A stretch of 64,000 nucleotides of DNA from Clostridium_AF sediminicola (GCF_050402865.1 NZ_BAABMF010000005.1:62001-126000), one strand, 5' to 3'; shown: positions 24,184-33,480, counted from the stretch's first letter. Numbers and translations are program-made. The notes: generated by a model from the letters alone, not told the origin.

Positions 24184-25572
24184 TTAATTCTTTTTAATTG
24201 GAAAATCTGCATTAGAAGCGAAATAATCACTAATGTCATTCAACTTGACTAAAGTACTACCACTTGTAACATAAAATCCATCCTCTGATATAACTACCCC
24301 TTCTAAAGAAGGCCCATTATATTGCACCTTACCATTAGGTGCAATAAAAACTCCAGTAATCTTCTTCCAATAGTTATTAGTTAAATCAATATCTCCTTCG
24401 CTTACAATAATAATTCCCTTAGATCCATTGATAAAAGTCGAATCATTCCACGTAGGTGATCTATAGTTTCCTTTAGCAAATATTTTTGTACCATTGACAA
24501 AATTATTAACTGTAACTTCATTAGGTTCTAAGTATCCTTTCTGCTCATACCAACTATCAGATTTCAATGCAATTTCAATCTCTGGCTCTTCATATTCTAC
24601 TTTTATGCCACTATTTTTGCTTATGGTCCCTTCAATTATAGAAGTACCTCTTTTTTTTATATTTCCATCATGTTCTACATTTCCATCGATACAAGAACTA
24701 TTATTTAATTCGATATTTCCTTTAGTTTGTGTATTTCCTTTAACTTTAGCAGTACCACTTAATTTAAGATTTCCATCTATATATGTTTCTCCATTTATTT
24801 GTGAGCTCCCAGATAATTCAACATTCCCTTTCACATGTGCATTTCCATTTAAAATAGTTGAACCACTCAATTTAAGGTTTCCATCAATAAAAACCTCTCC
24901 ATTTGATTTTGAACTACCAGATATATTAAAATTTCCATTTATATATAAATTACCAAAAAATTGCTGATTACCATATAGTTTATAATTATCATCAATTAAA
25001 AAAGTATTATTTGATGCATCAAACTTACTACCTTTAAAATCTAACTTTTTATAAAAATAAATTATATTTGATAAACCACCTTCATTTGTATCTCCGCTAT
25101 CACCACCACTGTTATTACCACTATTACTTCCAGAATACACCAACTCTTTTCTAAAATATAATTGGGTTTCTATAGTTTCAGTTTTACTACCTAGACCTGC
25201 TGTAACTTTTACGAAGATGCCAGTATTATTTTCTATAGGATTTATAACTATCGACTTTATATTAGAAATTATTACCCCTTCATCATTTTTAAATTCATTG
25301 TTTTCTAATTTAAAAGTATCATTAGAAAATACAAATTTATTTGTTATAGGATTATTATACGATGTACTATTTAATGTAGCTTGTGAAAGTTCGTTTATGA
25401 CACTTTGAGCCGAATTTTGTAAATCAGCCGTATCTTCAGCATTATTCAAATTCCTATAATTTGATATAAAAAAAGTAGAGGTTGCCCCCATAATTACTAC
25501 TAGAATTCCCATAACTAATATTAATTCTATTAATGTCATAGCCTTTTTCTTACTTTTAATCATTTTATCCAC
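24184..25572 (-). CDS. Pseudopilin fused to a six-turn beta-solenoid (bactofilin-like) domain
   Basis: A 462-residue protein. The N-terminus is a type IV prepilin signal (KKKAMTLIELILVMGIL, cleavage after Ala), so PilD should process it. A Ser/Gly/Asn-rich linker near residue 150 leads to six consecutive 18-residue repeats such as NGEVFIDGNLKLSGSTIL, the pattern of a beta-helix of bactofilin or hexapeptide type. A C-terminal domain (KIFAKGNYRSPTWNDS onward) follows. It is probably a minor pilin exposing a solenoid, or a secreted assembly factor. Start AGGTGGATAAAATG-like. It is 3 bases after the upstream gene. Confidence 0.8.
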   Translation of the reverse strand: MDKMIKSKKKAMTLIELILVMGILVVIMGATSTFFISNYRNLNNAEDTADLQNSAQSVINELSQATLNSTSYNNPITNKFVFSNDTFKLENNEFKNDEGVIISNIKSIVINPIENNTGIFVKVTAGLGSKTETIETQLYFRKELVYSGSNSGNNSGGDSGDTNEGGLSNIIYFYKKLDFKGSKFDASNNTFLIDDNYKLYGNQQFFGNLYINGNFNISGSSKSNGEVFIDGNLKLSGSTILNGNAHVKGNVELSGSSQINGETYIDGNLKLSGTAKVKGNTQTKGNIELNNSSCIDGNVEHDGNIKKRGTSIIEGTISKNSGIKVEYEEPEIEIALKSDSWYEQKGYLEPNEVTVNNFVNGTKIFAKGNYRSPTWNDSTFINGSKGIIIVSEGDIDLTNNYWKKITGVFIAPNGKVQYNGPSLEGVVISEDGFYVTSGSTLVKLNDISDYFASNADFPIKKN

Positions 25573-25575
25573 CTT

Positions 25576-26043
25576 CTATTTAAAAGACTTCTCCATCAAT
25601 TCTATAGAAAACAAATCATTGTTATAATTAATCTTAAATTTTCCAATAACATTTTGGCTCTTATAATTTGAAACCAATTCTATTAACATTAAATCACCGC
25701 TAAAAGTAGGAGTTACATCATCTTTAAATATTACTCTTAATTCTCCATTTTTCAAATCTGCATAATAACCATTACTATCATCCGATATAGAATTCCCAGC
25801 AATTTTATTTAAATTGTTTATTATATCACTCTTCTTATCAGAATTATTTAAGAGCAAAATAATTGCCCCATATGCTTGGTCAATGCCGCCCTCTGCAATA
25901 TATCGATTTTCATAATTATCACTATTTTTATTTCTAAGTTTATAATTTGATGTTGAATAACTAATTATTGCAGTTCCAATTAAACTTAACACAACTAGGG
26001 CTATCAGTACCATTAATAGAGCTGATCCTTTTTTCTTTATCAT
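25576..26043 (-). CDS. PilX-like type IV pilus assembly protein
   Basis: A 155-residue protein with a basic N-terminus and one long hydrophobic helix (KKKGSALLMVLIALVVLSLIGTAIISYSTSN, in parts), then NRYIAEGGIDQAYGAI, the pattern of PilX N-terminal-domain minor pilins. Gly-Ser-Ala at the cleavage position suggests processing by PilD. It is closely spaced with the neighbouring pseudopilin genes. Role as a minor pilin that primes pilus assembly is inferred from family and context. Confidence 0.8.
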   Translation of the reverse strand: MIKKKGSALLMVLIALVVLSLIGTAIISYSTSNYKLRNKNSDNYENRYIAEGGIDQAYGAIILLLNNSDKKSDIINNLNKIAGNSISDDSNGYYADLKNGELRVIFKDDVTPTFSGDLMLIELVSNYKSQNVIGKFKINYNNDLFSIELMEKSFK

Positions 26044-26054
26044 ACAATCACTTC

Positions 26055-26846
26055 CTACTTAAAAATAGGCTTATATCCTTCAAACATTTGATATGTTTTT
26101 CCATCCTTACTTACATTAACACTAACTTTATACATTATGAAACTATTAGATACTCCTCCATCACCGCTAGAATCATTATGTTCTATTATACTATCAGTTA
26201 TACCCTCACTATTTTTTTTAAATTTAATATCACTACTACCTGTATAATAAATATAAATTTCATTCGAGTTTTTTATATAGTTTTGATTCTGGAAACTAAC
26301 TTCAAAATTATTTCCTGTGTCATTTACGATATTGATTTTGACATCAGAATCCACATCTACCCCGATAGATGGTCCATTGCCATTATTCTCAAAAACAACT
26401 CCATTTTTCGTATAAAATATTTTTACTTTCTTATTCTTTTTTACGTTATAACTTATAGAATCATCATTATTTGATGCATATAGTTTATTTCCTTTTCCAA
26501 CTTTTTCAAATCTAATATTTATAAAATTTTGTTCTGGAATAACCTTTTTTGAGCCTTCATTATTTGAACTTTCATATTTTTGTAATTTAATTACCTTTTC
26601 TGTAACTGAAAAACCATCTTCTATATAGGTTTGAGTTGATTCAGAAGAAATGTTTTTAGCATTTTTTAAATACTCAAATTTTTTCTGCGCCAAAGCCAAG
26701 GATTGAATCTCCTCCTCTGACTTACTATTTATCTTTGTACTAGAAAGTGCCAAAGAGAATATAGGAGTAATAACTATACTAAGAATAGCCAAACTTATAA
26801 TTAACTCTAATAACGTAACTCCTTCAGTTTTTCTCCTTATTTTCAT
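26055..26846 (-). CDS. Prepilin-type minor pilin (PilV/GspI-like)
   Basis: A 263-residue protein with a prepilin signal (RRKTEGVTLLELIISLAILSI; cleavage after Gly, Glu at +5). The rest is a polar globular domain without a recognised family. It is one of three prepilin-like proteins encoded in a row, typical of the minor pilin block of a type IV pilus. It precedes the PilX-like gene by 11 bases. Confidence 0.85.
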   Translation of the reverse strand: MKIRRKTEGVTLLELIISLAILSIVITPIFSLALSSTKINSKSEEEIQSLALAQKKFEYLKNAKNISSESTQTYIEDGFSVTEKVIKLQKYESSNNEGSKKVIPEQNFINIRFEKVGKGNKLYASNNDDSISYNVKKNKKVKIFYTKNGVVFENNGNGPSIGVDVDSDVKINIVNDTGNNFEVSFQNQNYIKNSNEIYIYYTGSSDIKFKKNSEGITDSIIEHNDSSGDGGVSNSFIMYKVSVNVSKDGKTYQMFEGYKPIFK

Positions 26847-26868
26847 AATATCTAATCACCCCAAGCAC

Positions 26869-26900
26869 AGTTTACAATGGACAATTTACAATGGACAGTA
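26869..26900. repeat. Heptad array fragment (element E)
   Basis: Reverse-strand reading gives CTGTCCA, TTGTAAA, TTGTCCA, TTGTAAA, CT, the same heptad scheme as the longer elements, followed inward by GATGATT as in element C. It lies between pilO and the minor pilin gene. Confidence 0.6.
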
Positions 26901-26922
26901 ATTGATGATTATTAATTCTTAA

Positions 26923-27735
26923 CTATTTAAACGGATTTTCCTTCCCATATACATTTGAAAGAGTCCAGTTATTATAATCAAAATCAGTTTTATCCTCTTT
27001 TAACTTAGGTATAGCATAAAAATCTAGGTTTATACTAACTGAATTCCCGCGTTCTCCCGTTGTCTCATCACTTTCCAACTTTTCAATAGTTATATCTCTA
27101 ATAATTATTTTTTTATTATATGTATTTATACCATTAATAAAATTAGCAATGTTTTCATAACTACCCTCAATTTCAAGAGATACTTTCATATTTTCTACCA
27201 AAAATTTATTTTCTTCGTTTTCATTAGATTTCTTAGTAGAATCATCAGTTAGATTGTTTGAATCAGCTTCATTTTTTTCATTACTAGAATCCTTATTTTT
27301 TAAATTTCCATATTCTTTAACTAAGTTCTTTAATAAAAATTCTTCTTCAGCTTCAGAATTTAAAATTTCTTCTACTCCCTCAATTGTTGTGGCTGAAAAA
27401 CTCATATTGCTGCAAATTAAATCGTTATTAGATATAAAAGAATCTATAATCAATATTAGTTTTTCCTGCTTAGTAGATGGAAAGTACGCCCCAACAGAAT
27501 TTTCTACCACTTTTTCAACGTCTAAAATATTTTTTTCTAGTTCTTTATCATATTTCTCATTTTGTTCAACATTCTTTAATTGTTGAACATAACTATTATT
27601 TATTTCGGATAATTCTTTTATTTTTTCTGTTTGAGATTGTAAAACCAATTTGTAAAACACTAATAACACTACTACACTAGCCAGTATTATTAACAATAGT
27701 TTGATTTTATTAATTTGAGATGGTAGCTTCATCAT
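26923..27735 (-). CDS. pilO: PilO-like inner-membrane assembly protein
   Basis: A 270-residue bitopic protein: a short cytoplasmic N-terminus, one helix (LLLIILASVVVLLVFYKLVL), a coiled coil, and a ferredoxin-like C-terminal domain (KVSLEIEGSYENIANFINGIN). This is the PilO pattern; PilO pairs with PilN to link PilM to the outer parts of the machine. A Ser/Asn/Glu-rich insert lies near residues 150-180. It overlaps pilN by 26 bp. Confidence 0.83.
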   Translation of the reverse strand: MMKLPSQINKIKLLLIILASVVVLLVFYKLVLQSQTEKIKELSEINNSYVQQLKNVEQNEKYDKELEKNILDVEKVVENSVGAYFPSTKQEKLILIIDSFISNNDLICSNMSFSATTIEGVEEILNSEAEEEFLLKNLVKEYGNLKNKDSSNEKNEADSNNLTDDSTKKSNENEENKFLVENMKVSLEIEGSYENIANFINGINTYNKKIIIRDITIEKLESDETTGERGNSVSINLDFYAIPKLKEDKTDFDYNNWTLSNVYGKENPFK

Positions 27736-28282
27736 AAGCTCCTCCCTTCAATTCAGCCTCAATATCAAAGACAAAACTAGAGCCTTCAGATGAAATATTA
27801 TTAATATGAATATCACTGAATAGACCTGTATTCTTAAGGTTATATTCAAACTCAGCAATTCCTTGTCTGCTAGTTGAAATTCCTTCTAAAAAAATATATG
27901 TACTATTTAAACTTATATAATTTAGAATAATGTTTTGAGGTATTGTTTTATTAATGCTTAATAGGAGATCTTTATTAATTCTATCTGAATTAATAATCAA
28001 ACTGTTAATACCACCAACTATCTCACTATATTCATTAATAACTTTCAACATCTTTTCTTTTTCTGAAATTGCATTTTGAGTTTCTCCGTAATTTTTAGAT
28101 TTAATAGCTACTTCGTTTTTAGCTATTTCAGAATTTAATTTTTTGATTATACCAAAATTAATTAAATATGCTACTAACATAACAGTACAAATAACTGATA
28201 CCAGTATCACAATGTTTATTACTTTTATATTTCTTTTCTTCTTTTCCTTTAACAAATAGTCGAAAAAATTGAAATCTTTCAT
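27710..28282 (-). CDS. pilN: PilN-like inner-membrane assembly protein
   Basis: A 190-residue bitopic protein starting MKDFNFFDYLLKEKKKRN, with one transmembrane helix and a coiled coil followed by a small alpha/beta domain, as in PilN. The N-terminal segment of PilN docks on PilM, encoded just upstream. A GTG three codons earlier lies within the TAGGTG ribosome site, so the ATG at 28282 is preferred. The 3' end overlaps pilO. Confidence 0.83.
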   Translation of the reverse strand: MKDFNFFDYLLKEKKKRNIKVINIVILVSVICTVMLVAYLINFGIIKKLNSEIAKNEVAIKSKNYGETQNAISEKEKMLKVINEYSEIVGGINSLIINSDRINKDLLLSINKTIPQNIILNYISLNSTYIFLEGISTSRQGIAEFEYNLKNTGLFSDIHINNISSEGSSFVFDIEAELKGGAYDEATISN

Positions 28283-28295
28283 ATATAACACCTAC

Positions 28296-29363
28296 TTATC
28301 TAATTGTAGCTCCTATAATATTTATATATCTTTCATAGTTTTTATTAAATTTTAAATCAGATGATTTTATATTACGTAATTCTATAATTGAAACAGAAAC
28401 ATTTAAATACTGTTCCATATAATGTGTCAATCCCTTTACGTTTGCTGTTCCACCGTGGATATAAATATGTTCTAATTTTTTTTCTTTATTTTGATTCATA
28501 TAGTAATCTATAACTCTATCAATATCTTTTATCCATCTATCTACCTCTGCTTTTATTGAATCATTTATCTCAGCAACTGAAGGATCTGTTTTATTGATAT
28601 CATACATTAAATCCGCATATTTCTTTTTAAATTCCTGTTTTTTTTCTTCATCATCTAACATTTCATTGTAGATAATATTATCTAAATATTTCCCTCCGCC
28701 TGAGAGAATTCTTGAAAACTGGGTGCTTCCTTCTGAAATAATATTTAATTCTATATTTTTAAATCCAATATCTATAATTACAAAGATTCCTTCTGAATCT
28801 GAATATTCTCTTTTTAATTTTATATTTCTTGTACTGAATAATTTTTCAATTGCATTGGAATTTAAATTTAATACCTTTGGCTTGAGTTTTAAATAGTTAA
28901 TTAGCTCCCAATACTCTTTAGCAATCTTTTTAGGAAACAAAATGACATTGACTTCATTTAATACTTCATCATTTAGAGTCTTTTGTCCTAACATTTTATA
29001 TTTTATTTCATAATCCATAGCATTGACAGGAAGTTGATCCTCTACCTCATATTTTACCATAGTATCCATATCTTTTTCATTAGCTTTTGGTGTTAAGATA
29101 TTTCTAGATATAACCGAACTACTTTTTATAGTTATATTAACTTTCTTCGCAGTGAATTTTCCTGTTTCAAATACATTTTTTAAAACTTCTCTTATTTCTT
29201 CAATATTTTCAATTTTCCCATCTTTAATAACGTCTTGAGAAAGTTCAATAATAGATGATTTATTTACAAATATTTTCTTACCTTTCATTTTTGACTCCAA
29301 TATTTTTACACTATTCGACCCAAATTCCATTGTTAAAAAACAATTATTGAATAAATTTGTCAT
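28296..29363 (-). CDS. pilM: PilM, actin-like ATPase of the type IV pilus
   Basis: A 355-residue cytoplasmic protein with the actin/FtsA fold signature of PilM: MEFGSNSVKILE at the N-terminus, the VKYEVEDQLPVNAMDYEIKY region characteristic of PilM, IIDIGFKNIELNII, and the adenosine motif IYIHGGTANVKGL. It links PilN to the cytoplasmic ATPase and platform. GAGGTG precedes the ATG. It opens a pilM-N-O-minor pilin run. Confidence 0.92.
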   Translation of the reverse strand: MTNLFNNCFLTMEFGSNSVKILESKMKGKKIFVNKSSIIELSQDVIKDGKIENIEEIREVLKNVFETGKFTAKKVNITIKSSSVISRNILTPKANEKDMDTMVKYEVEDQLPVNAMDYEIKYKMLGQKTLNDEVLNEVNVILFPKKIAKEYWELINYLKLKPKVLNLNSNAIEKLFSTRNIKLKREYSDSEGIFVIIDIGFKNIELNIISEGSTQFSRILSGGGKYLDNIIYNEMLDDEEKKQEFKKKYADLMYDINKTDPSVAEINDSIKAEVDRWIKDIDRVIDYYMNQNKEKKLEHIYIHGGTANVKGLTHYMEQYLNVSVSIIELRNIKSSDLKFNKNYERYINIIGATIR

Positions 29364-29397
29364 ATTTTCACCTCTATAAGGTAATGATAATATAAAT

Positions 29398-29426
29398 TAA
29401 CACAATGCGCAATGCGCATTGTGTTA
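29398..29426. repeat. Perfect 13-bp hairpin with heptad character (element F)
   Basis: TAACACAATGCGC and GCGCATTGTGTTA are perfect inverted repeats around AAT. The inner part is built of AATGCGC units of 7 bp. It lies just after the pilin gene and before pilM, so it may end or stabilise pilin mRNA. Confidence 0.7.
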
Positions 29427-29436
29427 AAAAGATTTA

Positions 29437-29850
29437 TTAGTCTGCATATGCTCCTGCTGGTGTAGGATAAATCTGATCAGTTCCATTTGTAACAGTAACA
29501 TTTCCAGTTCCTTTAGAAACTCCTACAACAAAATTATTACCACTTAATTGCGGAGTAGGTACTTCATTAAGAGCTCCTAAAATATCTGCCACATCTCCAG
29601 TACCTCCAGAAACTAGCGTTAAGCTTAATGAAGTTCCATCTGCAGCAGGTACTTCAATAGTTTCATCTGCGATTAAAATAGCAGTTGCATTAGCTATAGT
29701 TTTAGCAGTTGCAATATCCGCCTTCTTTTTAGCTAATTCTCTGTACCCAGAAAACCTTGGAATAGCTACAGTAGCAAGAATTCCTAAAATAGCAATAACA
29801 ATAATAAGTTCAATTAATGTAAATCCTTTCTTAGCTAAATTCTTTTTCAT
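29437..29850 (-). CDS. pilA: Major type IV pilin
   Basis: A 137-residue prepilin. The leader KKNLAKKG is followed by FTLIELIIVIAILGILATVAIPRF, the classical N-methylphenylalanine helix with Glu at +5. The C-terminal region is small and rich in Thr, Gly and Ala. An upstream in-frame ATG at 29859 directly touches GGGAGG, so the second ATG with a 9-base spacer is the better start. A perfect hairpin follows the gene, as often seen for a highly expressed pilin separated from its operon. Confidence 0.92.
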   Translation of the reverse strand: MKKNLAKKGFTLIELIIVIAILGILATVAIPRFSGYRELAKKKADIATAKTIANATAILIADETIEVPAADGTSLSLTLVSGGTGDVADILGALNEVPTPQLSGNNFVVGVSKGTGNVTVTNGTDQIYPTPAGAYAD

Positions 29851-29927
29851 AGTATACATCCTCCCTTTAATATATCTTTTTTATCTAAACTTGTGTTTCC
29901 ACAACTTTATTCCAGTAGTTTGAATCA

Positions 29928-30023
29928 ATACACAATTCACAATTGAAGGATACATTTTGCTTTTTAGATTTTCTGTGAGAAAATCAACCTTTACTGTCCA
30001 CTGTAAATTGTGAACTGTAAACT
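29928..30023. repeat. Short heptad-ended element (element G)
   Basis: The left end is heptad-like (ACACAATTCACAATTG), the right end reads CTGTCCA, CTGTAAA, TTGTGAA, CTGTAAA, CT. The core has GATTTTCTGTGAGAAAATC then AACCTTTACTG, matching the corresponding end of elements B and C. It lies between the pilC stop and the pilin gene. It looks like an internally shortened copy. Confidence 0.75.
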
Positions 30024-30025
30024 AA

Positions 30026-31231
30026 TTAAATAGTGCTATACATATCAAACATAGGTAAAGCTATGGCAAGAACAACAAATGCTACTATTAAACCCATAAC
30101 TAAAATCATTACTGGTTCTATAAATGTTACCATTTTGCTTAACCCTTCTTCTACTTCCCTATCATAAAACTCAGCGGTTTTATCCAAAATTTCATCCAAT
30201 GATCCCGATTCTTCACCTATTTTCACCATAGATACTAACATAGGCGGAAAAAAATCCAATTTTTCTATTGCTTCTGAAAGAGTTACTCCTTTAATTACAT
30301 CTTCTCTTGCATTCAATAATTTTTTTTCAATAAATTTATTCCCTACTAACTTTGAAACTATTTCTATTGAATCTATTAATGTAATACCACTATACATTGC
30401 TATAGACATATTTTGAGAAAATCTTGAAGTTATAATCTTCTTGCTTAATTTCTTATATCCAGGTAAATTAAGTTTTACAGATTCAATAATTGTTTCTCCT
30501 TTTTCAGTTTTTGAATAATAAGATATTCCAATTATTATGAATAAAACTATCAAAAATATGATATACCAATACTTCCTGAATCCATCACTTATAGTTAATA
30601 ACACTTTAGTTATCATTGGTAATTCAACAGGACTATTCTCAAACATAGTAACAAATGTAGGTAACACAAAGGTCATTAAAAAAATAACGACACCTATGCA
30701 TGCAATTGTTAAAAATATTGGATAAATCATTGCACTTTTAATTTTTGAAGCTAATTTATATTCTTTTTCATAGTGATCAGTCATTTTATGAAGTATTCTT
30801 GATAAGTTACCTGTCTCTTCTCCCGATTCAACCATATTAGTTAAGAGAAAAGGAAATACTTTTGGATACTTTCTCATTGAATCAGACATAGTAGACCCCT
30901 TCTGAATATCTTCATATACTCCATCTAAACTTTTCTTCAATGCCTTATTTTCAGCTTGAACTTTTAAAATATTCACTGTATTCAATATGTTAGACCCTGC
31001 ATTTAATAGTGTATAAAATTGCCTACACATAATTGAAAGATCTTTAGAATTTACCTTGTTGAAAAAGGAAGGTAATTCTATTTCTTTTTGAAGAACAATT
31101 TCTTTAACCCATATAGGATAATATTTATTTTGCCTTATCATTTGGATAACTTCTTCTTTTGATTCAGCTTCAATTTTACCATCAATTTTTTCGCCATTTC
31201 TCATTGAAGCTCTATATTTATATAATGCCAT
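30026..31231 (-). CDS. pilC: PilC/GspF inner-membrane platform protein
   Basis: A 401-residue protein with two repeated GspF domains (about residues 68-190 and 270-395) and three hydrophobic segments. Family motifs include GSTMSDSMRKYPKVFP, MVESGEETGNLSRIL and VKIGEESGSLDEILD. It is the membrane platform that works with the PilB ATPase encoded upstream. GAGGTG precedes the ATG. Confidence 0.94.
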   Translation of the reverse strand: MALYKYRASMRNGEKIDGKIEAESKEEVIQMIRQNKYYPIWVKEIVLQKEIELPSFFNKVNSKDLSIMCRQFYTLLNAGSNILNTVNILKVQAENKALKKSLDGVYEDIQKGSTMSDSMRKYPKVFPFLLTNMVESGEETGNLSRILHKMTDHYEKEYKLASKIKSAMIYPIFLTIACIGVVIFLMTFVLPTFVTMFENSPVELPMITKVLLTISDGFRKYWYIIFLIVLFIIIGISYYSKTEKGETIIESVKLNLPGYKKLSKKIITSRFSQNMSIAMYSGITLIDSIEIVSKLVGNKFIEKKLLNAREDVIKGVTLSEAIEKLDFFPPMLVSMVKIGEESGSLDEILDKTAEFYDREVEEGLSKMVTFIEPVMILVMGLIVAFVVLAIALPMFDMYSTI

Positions 31232-31343
31232 CTACGCACCTCTTTTGTTTAAAGAGTAAGCAAAACAACTTTTGATTCTTAATCAATAACAAAAGTTGTT
31301 CTCTGCTTTCATAAAGCTTGTCTATCTTTTTATCTTAATATTT

Positions 31344-33023
31344 TTATAAAAATGCTACTTTAGCGAGTTCTTCAACCGTAGTTACTCCTTTTAATACTAG
31401 CTTTGCACAAGATTCTTTCAGAGTTTTAATTCCATTTTGTCTGTTTAATTTATTAATAACAGACATATCAGCTCCATTTTGAATCGCTTGTCTTATCTTT
31501 TCATCTATTTCCATTATTTCATAAATACCAGTTCTTCCAGAATAGCCTGTATTTCCACAATGGCTACAACCTACTCCTCGATATAATTTTGTCAGCTTAT
31601 CTCTTTCTATACCTATAATATTTTTTTCATATTCACTAGCTATATACTCTTCTTTACATTTAGGACATATAACCTTTACCAATCTTTGTGCTACGACTCC
31701 AGAAATTGCAGCTGCTATTAAGTAAGCATCAACTCCCATATCCATAAGTCTTACAATTGCTGCTGATGCGTCATTAGTATGAATTGTACTAAGCACCAAA
31801 TGCCCTGTAATAGCTGATCTAACTGCTATTTCTGCGGTTTCTCTATCTCTAATCTCACCTATCATTACTATATCAGGATCTTGCCTTAAAATAGCTCTAA
31901 GACCTGATGCAAAAGTAAGCCCCGCTTTATTATTAACATTTACTTGATTGATACCTTCCATCATGTACTCAACAGGATCTTCAACTGTAATAATGTTAAT
32001 ATCAGGTTTATTTAGTTCACTTAAAACAGTATATAAAGTAGTGGATTTACCACTTCCTGTTGGGCCAGTCACTAAAATAATCCCATATGGGCTTTTTATC
32101 ATATTACCTAATTTCATCATATCATATTCAGACATGCCTAATTTTTCTTTATTCAAAAGATTATTGTTTTTTAGGAGTATTCTAATAACAATTTTTTCTC
32201 CATGAACTGTAGGTAACACAGAAACTCTCAAATCTATTTTAATCCTTTTAAATACAGTTATAATTCTACCATCTTGAGGTATTCTTTTTTCAGCAATATC
32301 CAAACCTGCTAATATCTTAATTCTCGTAACAAGTGCTGCGAGATTTTCCTTTGGTGTTCTAAGAACTTCTCTTAAAGTTCCATCCACTCTATATCTTATC
32401 TTTATATATCTTTCATTTGGTTCTATATGGATATCACTTGCTCTTGCTTTAATAGCATTATCAATAATAGAATCTACTAGTTTTACAACTGGAGCATTTT
32501 TTACTTCCTCATTTTCAATTATCAAAGTTTCTTCTATTTTTGAAGCATTTGTCTTAGATAGTTCTTCAGCAGCTTTTTCAACATATTCTGAAGAATATTG
32601 TTTTCCAATTGCATTTTCAATATCTCCTTCAGATGCAATAACAGCTTTCACACCTAAACCTGTAACCAAACTAACATCATCATAAGCAAATATATTTAAT
32701 GGATCTGACATTGCTATAATTATAGAAGATTCTACAAATCCAATAGGAATCATATTATACTTCTTAGCTAGACCTTCAGGAATCATTCTAATAGCTTTTT
32801 TGTCTAGTTTCATTTCTTCTAGATAAACTCTTTCCATGCCTAATTGTACTTTTAAAACTTCAATTATATCATCTTCTGTTAATATATTATCATGTATTAA
32901 CTGCTTCCCTAATTTTAATTTAGAGGTCATCTGCTTATTAAGTTCTTCATGTAATTGCTCTTCAGTTAATTTTCCACTTTGAACCAACAAATCGCCCAAT
33001 CTTTTTTTTCTTAATGATTTCAT
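31344..33023 (-). CDS. pilB: PilB/GspE assembly ATPase
   Basis: A 559-residue secretion ATPase that powers pilus extension. An N-terminal MshEN domain (LGDLLVQSGKLTEEQL) can bind c-di-GMP in relatives. The core has Walker A GPTGSGKSTTLYTVL, the Asp box, Walker B DPDIVMIGEIRD, a His box (STIHTND) and the zinc-binding Cys quartet (CPKCKEEY and CSHCGNTGYSGR). It is the first gene of the pilus locus. A retraction ATPase (PilT) is not encoded in this window. Confidence 0.95.
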   Translation of the reverse strand: MKSLRKKRLGDLLVQSGKLTEEQLHEELNKQMTSKLKLGKQLIHDNILTEDDIIEVLKVQLGMERVYLEEMKLDKKAIRMIPEGLAKKYNMIPIGFVESSIIIAMSDPLNIFAYDDVSLVTGLGVKAVIASEGDIENAIGKQYSSEYVEKAAEELSKTNASKIEETLIIENEEVKNAPVVKLVDSIIDNAIKARASDIHIEPNERYIKIRYRVDGTLREVLRTPKENLAALVTRIKILAGLDIAEKRIPQDGRIITVFKRIKIDLRVSVLPTVHGEKIVIRILLKNNNLLNKEKLGMSEYDMMKLGNMIKSPYGIILVTGPTGSGKSTTLYTVLSELNKPDINIITVEDPVEYMMEGINQVNVNNKAGLTFASGLRAILRQDPDIVMIGEIRDRETAEIAVRSAITGHLVLSTIHTNDASAAIVRLMDMGVDAYLIAAAISGVVAQRLVKVICPKCKEEYIASEYEKNIIGIERDKLTKLYRGVGCSHCGNTGYSGRTGIYEIMEIDEKIRQAIQNGADMSVINKLNRQNGIKTLKESCAKLVLKGVTTVEELAKVAFL

Positions 33024-33202
33024 CAGACATTCCCCATATGCATTTCATTTTTATTTTTCATATAATATAGTATTAAATAATATTAAATTTTTTGTTGTTT
33101 TTTGCTTTTTTATAAGCAATAGTTTTAATTCAATGATATATTCTAATTATAAATTATTAAAACAGATATTTCAATTAAATTCCTGTAATTAATTTCTATT
33201 TA

Positions 33203-33231
33203 ATTATACTATAAATAAAAACTTTTTTCAA
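33203..33231 (-). promoter_or_regulatory. Predicted promoter of the pilus locus
   Basis: Minus strand: TTGAAA (33226-33231), 17-base spacer, TATAAT (33203-33208). It implies a leader of about 170 bases before pilB. No c-di-GMP riboswitch was recognised in that leader. Confidence 0.65.
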
Positions 33232-33304
33232 CACAGTTCTCTGTATTTTGAGTTGTTTTTTTAATTTAAATAAAATTTAAAATCAATTTATGCTATTTTT
33301 ATAC

Positions 33305-33340
33305 ATATTAATTGAAATCCATTATAATTTCAATTAATAT
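33305..33340. promoter_or_regulatory. 14-bp perfect inverted repeat upstream of the pilus promoter
   Basis: ATATTAATTGAAAT and ATTTCAATTAATAT are exact inverted arms around 8 bases, about 75 bases upstream of the predicted -35. The half-site ATTTCAATTAA occurs again at about 33168-33178, inside the predicted leader. This could be an activator site. The 33024-33480 gap holds otherwise only the promoter and the argS terminator. Confidence 0.45.
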
Positions 33341-33424
33341 TTACTTATAATTTGGTAATATTCAAATTATTAATGTATACAAAATTATCTACCACTTTAT
33401 ATACATTCGCAAAATATGTCTACT

Positions 33425-33468
33425 AAATAAGCGGTTAAATTTCTAAATCGAAATTCAACCGCTTATTT
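33425..33468. terminator. Hairpin after argS
   Basis: AAATAAGCGGTT and AACCGCTTATTT are perfect 12-bp arms with further inner pairing. It follows the argS stop on the minus strand. The T-run after it is short, so termination is probable but not certain. Confidence 0.6.
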
Positions 33469-33480
33469 ATATTTATCCTA

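Noticed and set aside
33032..33200. c-di-GMP riboswitch in the pilus leader
   Set aside because: Neither GEMM-type conserved sequence nor its tetraloop-receptor pattern is visible; the leader is plain AT-rich DNA.
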